64,000 nt of DNA from Strongylocentrotus purpuratus (lineage: Eukaryota > Echinodermata > Echinoidea > Camarodonta > Strongylocentrotidae), in assembly GCF_000002235.5 (NCBI RefSeq), contig NW_022145615.1:29977059-30041058 (forward strand), read 5' to 3'. Made by a program: the position numbers and the translations under genes. The notes beneath the pieces are model-generated. The model ran no database searches. It saw only the letters and a list, made by a program, of their open reading frames with translations, and had not been told where the DNA came from. Positions 48,601 to 64,000 of the stretch are shown here, piece after piece; the stretch's first letter is position 1; each line of letters starts with the position of its first letter.

Positions 48601-49324
48601 CCATTATTCATGTTCCGACAGTTTCACCAGCAGGCTAGTCACGATCTTCAATCTCTCACTAATATAAGGTTAGTATTTTTATCAGCGAATGCATGACAAG
48701 CTAACCGACTAAAGAAACTGAACATGATGATATCATTTTGTTGATTGATGGAGAGTGAAAAGCTACTTGAACGTAGGCCTAAATGTTGTTATACAGATCA
48801 CATGTGTCATTATAGTTGTGTAATGAGAAATTACTCTTTCATAGATAATCTTTTTCTTCTGTGCTTTACTTTTCAACACCCTTCAAAAGAAGTCAAACGT
48901 GTATGGTAGGTTGTATGTTCATCATGCAGAGGGCATCATGGATTAAAAAGATACACATTTGTCATGTAGTTGTGTAATGGGAAATTACTCTCTCTCTTAG
49001 ATAATCTTGTTTTCCTATCCAGTTTACTCCTTACATTATACTTGATCAACTATTGGGTTTTAGTAATCTTTCATGTTTGATAATCATTTAAGTATTTTGG
49101 GTAAATTCTGTGTTTTTGGGGGTCATGATTGCATTATTTTGGAATATACACTGATATTTATATTTTTTTCTCTTTCTGTATCATGATGCAGATGCCAGTG
49201 GGATATGTTTGTTGTTCCAGAATCAGATCGAGCTGGATCTAGTATTCCAGTGTCATGGGTCATGCCCTCTGACCCCTTGAATCACATCTGGGCAACAGCG
49301 ATGGTGGATTCCTCTGGCACCTGA
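42651..49324 (+). CDS. PDCD7: PDCD7, U11/U12 snRNP 59K protein of the minor spliceosome
   Basis: Nine coding exons: 42651-43523, 43913-44059, 44451-44540, 45695-45817, 46453-46591, 47200-47315, 47769-47889, 48578-48668 and 49192-49324. The phases agree and give 610 residues; human PDCD7 is 485. Exon 1 (291 residues) is Pro/Gln/Asn-rich low complexity (PPFPPYMNQG, QPPRFPSVPPPLP). The rest is charged, largely helical coiled coil (LHLLDQLKKKREE, KLRQLRKESAEK, EETREKARQKKEL). The C-terminus RCQWDMFVVPESDR and WVMPSDPLNHIWATAM is the conserved PDCD7 tail. In other animals the protein is the 59K component of the U11/U12 di-snRNP that recognises U12-type introns in the nucleus. Its own introns here are all GT-AG. 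Four of the eight introns carry MITEs or SINEs. Degraded copies of exon 9 follow the gene. Confidence 0.95.
44865..45024. mobile_element. TA-flanked MITE, CAGTCAAACCTG family, copy 2
   Basis: The ends CAGTCAAACGTGCTTTA and CAGGTTTCACTG with TA flanks (44,863-44,864 and 45,025-45,026). The same taaccacctgtata and gtggtctttgtata words are present as in copy 1. It lies in PDCD7 intron 3, 73 bp before the next MITE. Confidence 0.8.
45098..45638. mobile_element. 541-bp TTAA-flanked foldback MITE
   Basis: The ends AGGGAAAGTCCACCCCCAAA and TTTTGGGGGTGGACTTTCCCT are flanked by TTAA (45,094-45,097 and 45,639-45,642). The inverted arms extend about 150 bp (through gaagttgtgatcaatcaaa). There is no transposase; the small frames inside are mirror images of each other. 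It ends 56 bp before PDCD7 exon 4. TTAA plus AGGG ends suggest a Kolobok-type relation. Confidence 0.85.
45877..46095 (+). mobile_element. tRNA-derived SINE, copy 2 (PDCD7 intron 4)
   Basis: The head tgttgtggtccagtggataa carries the A box, followed by ggacagtgaaccacatgg and the B box ggttcaaacctg. The body is acaagacattattctacaac with acccaggtgaaggtaatgggaacctgg. It shares head and body with 33,640-33,828 and 53,165-53,390. It ends against the MITE at 46,097. Confidence 0.75.
46097..46358. mobile_element. MITE with TAGGCCTAAA / AAGATGTTGTATT ends
   Basis: The left arm aaaaaaagatgttgtattttcctttg and right arm aaagggcaatacaacatcttttttt are inverted repeats, with taggcct/aggcctta at the outer ends. 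The ccgaccgacc words inside also occur on both sides. It lies in PDCD7 intron 4, ending 94 bp before exon 5. Confidence 0.65.
47923..48197. mobile_element. Palindromic MITE (GGGTGTTTCACAAAGACT ends)
   Basis: GGGGTGTTTCACAAAGACTAAG on the left pairs with CTTAGTCTTTATGAAACACCC on the right. The arms continue through cttaactatggcaggcc for about 80 bp on each side. It lies in PDCD7 intron 7, 33 bp after the donor of exon 7. The same outer motif forms the ends of the element at 58,694-59,055. Confidence 0.75.
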
Positions 49325-50060
49325 CAATAAGAGATAATGTCAAAGGTCATCTCCGTAACTTAACAATCACATAACTGGGGCAACAGGCGAGTCGGCTCAG
49401 TCGGTAAAGCGTCCATCTCTCGAACCAAAGATCCCGGGTTCGACTCCTACCCAGGGGGATGACTGAAGCCTGCGTTGTGTGTTAACGTGCCCCTTCCCTC
49501 GTTCATAGACGCAGGTTATGTTAAGTGGAAAATACTCCATCCCTCGGATAGGACGTTAAATGGAAGCCCCGTGTAGAGAAGAGTCACTACCTTTGCACGT
49601 TAAGAACCCACTGCACTATTCGTATAAGAGTAGGGGGAAGACCCCGGTGTAGTGGTCCACCTGCTCACACCCCCAGTATAGTTCGATAAAACTCTGTAAA
49701 GAGGTCTGTACTCAATAAGGAAGAAGAAGAAGATGGGCGATGGTAGATTCCGCAGAAATCTGACAGGAGACAGTGTAGAAGGTCCTGCCCCCTGACCTAG
49801 CAACCATATGTGGGGAAGAGCTGAGTTCATGACCTGAGCCCTCTGACTTGGCAATAACTTCCTTGCAACTGCAGTGGTAAATTCTCACACGACAGCTTGA
49901 GATTAGCTAAACAGATAACCATGTGCTTATATGGAGAGATAGTTGTAGACGTACCTGGCAAGATCCAATGTCAAAGGTTTGGGTGTGTGACCTCTCAAGT
50001 TACCTCTAGGTAACAGGAATAGAACCCTGAGCTCCTAATAGCAAATGGCAGTACTGAAGA
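49325..50060 (+). repeat. Degraded tandem copies of the PDCD7 last exon
   Basis: The exon 9 segment gccctctgaccccttgaatc...ctgggcaacagcgatggtggattcc returns in decayed form: caatcacataactggggcaac before the SINE plus gcgatggtagattccgcag after it; cctgccccctgacctagcaac...atgtgggg (49,785); and gagccctctgacttggcaataac...ctgcagtggtaaattc (49,836). A gtcaaaggt word also recurs (49,340 and 49,971). Units are about 50-110 bp. They lie past the stop codon, so they are 3' untranslated or intergenic. Confidence 0.65.
49386..49733 (+). mobile_element. tRNA-headed SINE with Nin-DC-like core
   Basis: The head (gagtcggctcagtcggtaaagcg A box; gatcccgggttcgactcc B box) is tRNA-like. The core reads ggacgttaaatggaagccccgtg and gcacgttaagaacccactgcac, which resembles the conserved Nin-DC domain of deuterostome and cnidarian SINEs (from memory of that family). 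The 3' end is a (GAA)n tail. It splits one of the decayed PDCD7 exon 9 copies. Confidence 0.8.
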
Positions 50061-50119
50061 TCATGCTATGTGAACCAATATATCATATACATGTATTTGT
50101 GATAGCGATGTGTTTCAAA

Positions 50120-50680
50120 TAGGGCTGCGACGAGAAGTCGAATGCTCGAGTACCCGCACGGTTGACAACTACTTGAGTACGATTTCTCGTACTCAAATAT
50201 TCGGCCACAAAAAAAAAAAAAAAAAAATAAAAATCCCAGGCCAACGCTTACCCGTGCCAGGGAGAGCGGCGGCCGCTGGCATGGTACCGTCCGTAAAAAT
50301 GTTTCCCAACTCAAGCACTGTCAAACTCACCACTCAGAAACTGGGACCAAATGTCTGGATTTCTGTTTGGACTCTGAGGAAAATGGATTATTCTGCCATC
50401 TTTGGTTTTTAAAACAGCATTGTTTACTGTTATTATTATTATTAAATCGGCGCCTTCAACTGCAACTCGAAGTAAAATTGCATGCGTTTTCGGCGATGGA
50501 CTTGGGATACTGCTCTAGTGGTATGGTGGTGGCAAAAAAATCCAAAATTTTTTAAATCCAAACAAAATCCAAAAATGTCAAAAAAATTATAAAAAAACAT
50601 GGCGTCCGAATATTCAAGTATTCGCTTGTAAGCCTGGGAGTGTACTCGGGTACCTCATTACACTGTTGTGCACAGCCTTA
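50120..50680. mobile_element. 561-bp hAT-type non-autonomous element
   Basis: The ends TAGGGCTGCGACGAG and (reversed) TAAGGCTGTGCACAACA form imperfect inverted repeats. GTTTCAAA flanks both ends (50,112-50,119 and 50,681-50,688), an 8-bp duplication. Inside, cgaatattcaagtattcgc and gtactcaaatattcgg are inverted. It includes a poly-A run and a gcggccgc patch. There is no transposase. Confidence 0.85.
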
Positions 50681-50689
50681 GTTTCAAAT

Positions 50690-52540
50690 TGTCACCTTTG
50701 AACTCTGACCAAAACAATGAGGAGATTGAATATTCATCAAAGAATATTGCATGACAAACATGAGATAATTGCATGTAGGTCAAATCCATGAAAATTGTCC
50801 AAAAGAAGGTAAATATACAGGGGTTATATCGAGGGATATGGGATCTTTTTTATTGTGATGAGGGCAAAATCACTTGAGTTTTTTATTCTTTTATTTTTAT
50901 TTTGGCCCTTGATAAAGCTAGTGCTGTTATTTATCGGTAAAAGCAGTTAAAGTAAACGAGGGTGAGACATGCAGTTTGTAGATAATATTTTCATTAATAA
51001 AAGCTGGAAATGGTGGAACAAATTCTTATTGTGTGTTGCATGCTATTATTTTGTACGTGTCCTTCAAGTCAACCATCATGAATAATGGTTGAAAACTAAT
51101 TATCACATTGGTCAAGATGTTTAATTTTAGATACTCTGAACTCTTCTTAAAATAGGGTTGTTGTTTGACCATTGCATTATAAACCAGTTTGTAATTAATT
51201 AATTAATTAATTAAAGTCCGAACATGATCAGAAACTGTAATTTGAGAATTTCACATCAATATGTATACTTCTTAATCATGACAGCATGTGTATGTATGTG
51301 CCAATGGTGAATTTGTATCATCATGGAGAAGTACTTCATTTAAAGAGAAGGAAAACATGATGAAACAGAGTACAGCTCCATCACTATCACGATGGTTGTT
51401 CTGAAATGCAGAGAGGGACTCTTTATTGGTTTCAAAACTATTTCATTATTCAATGCAGGTGTCATTTTGGGGATGAGCTAATTTGCTACAAACTGGTCTG
51501 TTATGGGTCATTCCTTGTGGTTGCTTATGGCTTTAGATTTAGATCAAGCCAATTTTACGAAACATACTAATTTTTCACTGACTAAATATGCGATGTGTCC
51601 AGGAATAGACTGAAAAAAGCAGAGAGTAAAAGAGAGAGAGAGAGAGAGAGTGTGAAATGAAGACGAGTAAAAAAAAATTTAAAAAAGGATGAAGAGAAGA
51701 CAAGACAAAATGTGATCTGTATTGAGAGAGAAAGATAAAAGTAGAAAATGGAATACAGAAGAATCATGTGAACATGAATAATAATTGAACAATTGTTGGA
51801 GACGGACCTTCAGATTCAATTCTAAGGATGAATAACTTGATACAAACTTCTCTTTGATTGCTTCATGTAGTATCATTTTATTTCTCATATTTACCTGTCT
51901 ATACATATAATTTACAGAACCTTAAGTCATATTTACAAAGTAATGAAATAGTATGGAAAATTATACAGAAATCAAGTTAAAACTAAGCAACATTCTGCAA
52001 TAAACAAAAGAATTTCAATATACAAAGTATACAATTGTACAAGACGAAGCATAAAATAAAATAAAATTTACACAATAAATAAATATGGACCTCTGGAAAA
52101 CTGATCTTCTCAAACCAAGAGAGTACACTGTCTGCACTAGATAATGCTGACCAACCTAGTAATGCGTTTAAATGTAATGCATACTCCTTAGTAGTAAAGA
52201 TTGACAACCTAAACGCTGGTTTGGGTCACCTGTAAAAAAGCTGTCACGTTTCCATTGAATATCCAGATTGTAGAGTAGACCTTTGGACAATTCACTCAAT
52301 AAGAGTGCAAGTCTGTATATTTTGCGATGCGAATGAAGTATGAAATTGCCCTCTGTTATTCATTAATTTACATTTGAGATCTACCATTTATGATAAGCTG
52401 GCCAATTGCCCTTTAAAAAAAAAATTCATATAAGACATTTCAAAACTGTTGGTCGCAAATCTTCCGCATAAACATCAACTGCCTAGTAGTAGCATTTAAC
52501 CATCAAAGGAACTTGCATATATATGCATGAATTTTGATGT
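50690..52540. other. Intergenic stretch, nothing recognised
   Basis: AT-rich sequence without spliced coding signal. Minor items: (TTAA)n-like ttaattaattaatta at 51,195, a (GA)n run at 51,634-51,650. The PDCD7 3' untranslated region may extend into its beginning and the DCAF12 3' untranslated region may reach its end, but neither can be shown here. Confidence 0.4.
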
Positions 52541-52543
52541 TAA

Positions 52544-52763
52544 AGGAAACCTCACCCCAAAGAATAAGTGTAGGTATTCTGAAAAATGAGATGTATTCCA
52601 AACCTTTGATGTACAAAATTCCTTACGAAAATATACAGGAGATATATAAATGAAGATGTTCTCTTTCATACACTTTGGTGGGGAATCTTGTAGATTAATG
52701 GGCAAAAATATAATAAATCTCCCAGAGATTAATTAAAGTTATTTCTTGGGGTGATGTTTCCCT
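52544..52763. mobile_element. 220-bp TTAA-flanked MITE
   Basis: The ends AGGAAACCTCACCCCAA and TTGGGGTGATGTTTCCCT sit directly inside TTAA on both sides (52,540-52,543 and 52,764-52,767). The arms extend to aagaataa / ttatttctt. It has no frame. Confidence 0.8.
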
Positions 52764-53164
52764 TTAAGGAAGAAACTCTTTATCTTTTAAGCTTGAATGC
52801 ATAAAATTTAGTAATAGTTGATGACTACATCACAACAACATTGCTTCCGTCTAACACACAGGGATCGTTAAAGTCATAAAATAAAACAAAACTAAACCAG
52901 ATACAGTTGAATAAAAACAAGGATGAGTTTCATAACGCATCTATTACAACACTCGTATCAGTCTCTAATTTAAAAGATTATTCACGCACAACCAGTTGAA
53001 AGTAAATACTTATCTTTCATTTTTTATACAAATCCACGCTTTCACTCCGGCAATCGTTTATTAGTTTGAAACAGTGCATTATTACAATTTGAGGCAAGTT
53101 CCGCATCATTAGCCAGGCTCAAATTGAATGACAAATGTGCTTGTAGCATTATTACTACTAATGA

Positions 53165-53390
53165 TAGTTTTGGTGGCTTTTTGTAAAGCACTAGCGTCCA
53201 TCAAGCCTTCATGGTCCTTGCGCTCCAGCATTATTACCCGGTCTCAGGTACCCATGTGCACCTGGGTAGAGAGTGGCAAATGTGGAATAAAGTCTTGCCA
53301 CAGGATGAAAGTGCTGGGCTGGGTTTTGAACCCTCAAACCTCGGAATGAGAGTCGAGTGAATAAACCACTATACCACTACAAATGGCTTC
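53165..53390 (-). mobile_element. tRNA-derived SINE, copy 3
   Basis: Minus strand: head gtagtggtatagtggtttattc (A box), gactctcattccgagg and gggttcaaaaccc (B box). The body gcaagactttattccacatttgccactctctacccagg is shared with copies 1 and 2. The tail is gcgcaaggaccatgaagg and gctagtgctttac. Confidence 0.75.
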
Positions 53391-53477
53391 ACAAACATGT
53401 CAGGTCTGATAAATATAGTGTATGTCCATGTACTGGCTATTCAATCATCGACCAGCAGTTTAACAATAATAATAGTA

Positions 53478-53579
53478 CAGTACAACCTGCATATAAAGAC
53501 CGCTCAAGGGAGACATGAAAAGTGGACTTTTAGGCAGGTGGTCTTTATGTACAGGTGGTAGCTAAAGCAGGTTTGACTG
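53478..53579. mobile_element. TA-flanked MITE, CAGTCAAACCTG family, copy 3
   Basis: Shortened form (102 bp): CAGTACAACCTGCATATAAAG at the left, AAAGCAGGTTTGACTG at the right, with TA flanks (53,476-53,477 and 53,580-53,581), and inner gtggtctttatgtacagg. It is the third copy of this family in the window. Confidence 0.75.
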
Positions 53580-53581
53580 TA

Positions 53582-56057
53582 ATAAATTATATTTCTATGG
53601 CACTTAATACAAAAAGTCTCCAAGTGGTTTCTTCTGTTTGCACAAAAATCATATTTTCTATTAATAATGCATTAATTTTACTTCTGTCCTCCTTGAAAAA
53701 GACCTCAGTAATGTTCTTTTCAACCACAAATAGATATAAAGCACACAACAATTACACATGTACGGTACGCAGCATTGGTATAGTGTCAACTCAAAGTTAA
53801 TTTGAAACGGTAAGAACCACTAGTGCATAAATCCAAAGATAAATCCTGTACAAATTCTACCGAAGAAGATATTGAGAGAAGACACTGGACAAGGGTATAT
53901 AGTGAACCAGTGCAAACTACATGAAAGGACTATATGATGTATACACCTTTTGCCAGCATCCACCATGTACATTATGAGTTGTGACACACGACATGTACCG
54001 GTAGATCAAAATGAGTGCCCAAGATTAAAGTTCTGTAGTAGCATGTGCATGTTTTTTTTACGAGAACTCACAAAAGAAGATGTGTTTTCACTCAAATAAT
54101 ATTAATGCAGTGAGTGCCACAATTCCTCACATAAAGTGTTTTATCGAAAATGCCATCAGAGAAATGATACTACCAATTATTAAAGAGGAGCCTTTAACAC
54201 TCTGTAATAAGTACATACACTACTTGTAGAGTATTAAGCACAAGTACTGTCATGACCTTGGGCAGTCGTGGTATTTATAACTAGCTTGATCAGCATGAAT
54301 GTTGAGGAAAGCATTATAATTTTTTTTTGATGTATTGTATGCATATATGTGTATTTGAAAAGTTGTGACATATGTTACAAAATTGCAATACAAACCAAGC
54401 AACCATATAATCTAAATGCAAACGTGCTCATCATGATTGATGCTGTGTTGAATTCATCAGTTCATGTTGATCAAAATGTGTAACTTAAACTGTACAACAT
54501 TGTGTTTTTTCTCATAATAACAATGGTAACAAGTACACTGAGCATGTAGAGGGGACAAATAGGCACCTTTGTACATTAGCATATATCACATGACCAAGAA
54601 AGGTTAATGATACGGAGGCAAGATGATGAGACTGAAGATGCGGCCGTTGCTATACTCTTCATTACAAAGCTATCCAACATTGTGAATGAGCCATAAACTG
54701 CCTACAAAAATGTCCTCTACAATAAAAAGAGTTAGTGATTCTATAAATAGATTACAGCTAAATAGTAGACAGTTTATATATATATATCTATGAAATCCTT
54801 CTGAAATAGGTGATGAAAAGTAAGATAAGGATAGAAAATAAAGAATTTGATTAACAAAAACATTTATGTATAAATATGTAAATGTAATAACAAAGTTTTA
54901 CAAGAACAACGTATCATGTTAAAATATTGAATTTAAATGTATGTAAAATTTGTAATAATATCAAGAAATATGTAACACAATAAATATCAGAGAATATTAA
55001 CTGAAGAACAATTCAAACAAATAACAACAAAAAATATGATAGAAATTAAGTTTTTTTTTTTAAAGAGTAGGCATAGAAAAAATCAACCTCAAAACTATCC
55101 CAAATCTCAGAAATTACCCCAACAAAAAATTATGCCACCTCCTCAAAACAACACTTAAATGTAGATGATTAATACTTGGCTTAAATCAAGTGAAGAGGTG
55201 TTTATTGATAAACCTGAAATTAAATCATCAATCATTGTCACAACAATTCTGATGTTTTCTGATCAAAGATCATCAATTTCAGCACTAGTTCTGAACTGAA
55301 ATTGTGAATGACCTTAAATGCAAACAGTTAAGGCTTCTATAAATTGTTGAAAATGTTGAGATGAATTTAGATATTCTCAGGTAAGTTGTTTATGAATTAT
55401 TTTGACAAATGTGATGGTACGACTCCATAAATTAGTTTTCTTTCGCATAATGCAATAAAAAAAGTTAATTTATTATGATTAGAATCATTAAATCACATGA
55501 GGTGGTATACAAACTGTCACTAATTATTAAACAACCCCACTTGTAAAATACTCAAATGCATTAATGTACCTTGGATAACAGCAGACATATGCATATCTAC
55601 AAATGCTGGTTTAAAAGTTCAAAGAAGTGTAGGTTACTGTACAATCCTGGATAATACCAGATCATAGAAGATGGTTAAAAAAGGTGGTTTATGTTTTTGT
55701 CCTTGCATACGATACAGTAAATAATAAACCTGCAATCAGTTATATGTCATATAAACAGGCATAAAATGGTGACATAACATTCCAAAGCTATAAAGAACAA
55801 AATAAATCATCTCAAATGAAAAGAAAAGAAATAACCTTGCCATCAAGATCGATTGTGACATCCGAGCATGAAGAATATTACTCATTTCCTTTCAATGCCT
55901 TGTGATAAACACATCTTTCAATGTTCCAACGCTGAGAATATATCTTTCAAGAGGATGACGACGAAAACAGGTAAGGTGCTACAGAAGCCATCTGGTAATC
56001 ATTGCTACTTCCTTCTTTATTGATGAAAAGTTTCAGGTTGACAATGACATAAGCCCT
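53582..56057. other. Intergenic or DCAF12 3' untranslated stretch, nothing recognised
   Basis: AT-rich, without splice-supported exons or repeat partners that I could find. On the minus strand AATAAA occurs at 56,016-56,021, 37 bases after the DCAF12 stop. It could serve as a polyadenylation signal, but longer untranslated regions are equally possible. Confidence 0.4.
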
Positions 56058-63150
<7,093 letters not shown>

Positions 63151-64000
63151 CTGGTTACAATAAGGCCTTCAATGTTCACTAGTACTGGTCAGTTCAGGGT
63201 GATGTACCATATATCTTTAATCATGGCGGCATGTCACTACTATGATGGCATTTTTGTAGTAGTCTGTTCCGATGTTTAGAAAAAAGATCTGTAGGAAGAG
63301 AAGGTATGAAATTATATTACCTATATTCTACCGTGTGAATCCATCAAGCTTTAACTTGTCATTATCCGAGGTCCTGCTAGTCTTCACATCTGTTTGTCTC
63401 CCAAGAATGTAGAGCCTGCTTATTATTTGCCAAATATTAATTTGTATAATACCCCATTTTATTTTGTATGTTAACCAGTCACAGGACTATCTGAATGAGA
63501 GGCTTTGTCAATATGGGATTCCAATGCCCAACAGTTGAAAAAGGTAATAAAACTTTACTACAGTTTGTAGATGAAATTGCACCTCATGAGGGCTTGGGGT
63601 CATTTCACGAAACCTTCATAAGTACAAGATCAACAACATCTCGGCGCTGTCACTCGGCTTGTCCGCTAAGTGTTTCACGAAATTTAACTTACAAGAGAAT
63701 GCCATCTCAAGGCAATTGTAAGTAGGTCTACATGTATGGGCAGCGAAACAATTGAAAACTGAAATTAATCATCTGATTTAGACCCTATTCTCAAGATCCG
63801 CGCCTAGATCATGTAGCTAGCTAGCTTGACGTACGTATCTTCGCACCGTACCATATGCAGCTAACTCGCAGACGTTTTTTTTCATCGGCGCTCTGCAGAT
63901 TTCGGGATGGTCTACCGAACCGCCCGCTGGCGATGCTAAAAATGGATTCCGCGTAAGAAAATAACCCTAGTTCACCGTCTTCCCGAAGATTTATCGCTCA
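63151..64000. other. Region upstream of the known DCAF12 exons
   Basis: The missing 5' exon(s) of DCAF12 could be here or beyond. 63,790-64,000 is relatively CpG-rich, and on the minus strand an ATG near 63,884 is followed by a short frame and a gtacgt donor-like word, but its peptide does not resemble the DCAF12 N-terminus. 63,600-63,720 holds a gtcatttcacgaaa / gtgtttcacgaaa repeat pair. Nothing is proven. Confidence 0.35.

Noticed and set aside
49398-49460. Functional tRNA gene
   Set aside because: A and B boxes are present, but the sequence continues into a SINE core and (GAA)n tail, and the acceptor stem does not close.

Overview
Eukaryotic (animal) nuclear DNA. Genes are split by GT-AG introns, and the space between exons is filled with MITEs, LINEs, tRNA-derived SINEs, minisatellites, microsatellites and very long poly-G/poly-C runs. 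Four conserved animal genes, a tRNA-SINE family inside their introns and the sequence style suggest a marine invertebrate deuterostome, most likely an echinoderm. That placement is inference. No prokaryotic features are present. One 500-N assembly gap lies at 4036-4535.

Layout. (1) 1-18,000 is a transposon and satellite region: a 109-bp satellite (1-447), GA/CT-rich repeats, a dispersed repeat family with GC-alternating cores (2040-3580 and two inverted-orientation copies at 10,437-12,840), a six-unit array of hairpins, and a 15-bp minisatellite with 135-bp higher-order units. It also holds two copies of one ~1.45-kb block (7902-10,437 and 13,424-17,937). Each copy carries a minus-strand LINE endonuclease fragment broken by different transposons: a 1078-bp long-TIR element with 9-bp target duplications in copy 1, and a 3-kb plus-strand LINE plus a 96-bp hAT-type MITE in copy 2. 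(2) 18,084-24,888 (+): a METTL27/WBSCR27-like SAM methyltransferase in five coding exons. (3) 24,889-33,022: intergenic, only repeats seen. (4) 33,023-38,898 (-): PTAR1 (prenyltransferase alpha-subunit repeat protein), complete in seven coding exons. (5) 38,899-42,637: the gap between the divergent genes PTAR1 and PDCD7, filled by nested TA-flanked elements. (6) 42,651-49,324 (+): PDCD7 (U11/U12 snRNP 59K protein), complete in nine coding exons. (7) 49,325-56,057: degraded duplicates of the PDCD7 last exon, a SINE, a hAT element and small MITEs. (8) 56,058-63,150 (-): DCAF12 (WD40 substrate receptor of CUL4-DDB1), seven exons seen, 5' end missing, with a reading-frame break in one exon.

The four genes have unrelated jobs (methyl transfer, prenyltransferase-type protein, minor spliceosome, ubiquitin ligase). 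They look like ordinary neighbours, not a functional cluster. I see no clear new gene system. The most unusual material is structural: nested transposons hitting the same ~15 bp in two duplicated blocks, a tandem array of hairpins, a decayed exon-derived repeat behind PDCD7, at least five TTAA-flanked MITEs, and the DCAF12 frameshift. Exon boundaries were placed by hand from splice signals, reading phase and family resemblance.
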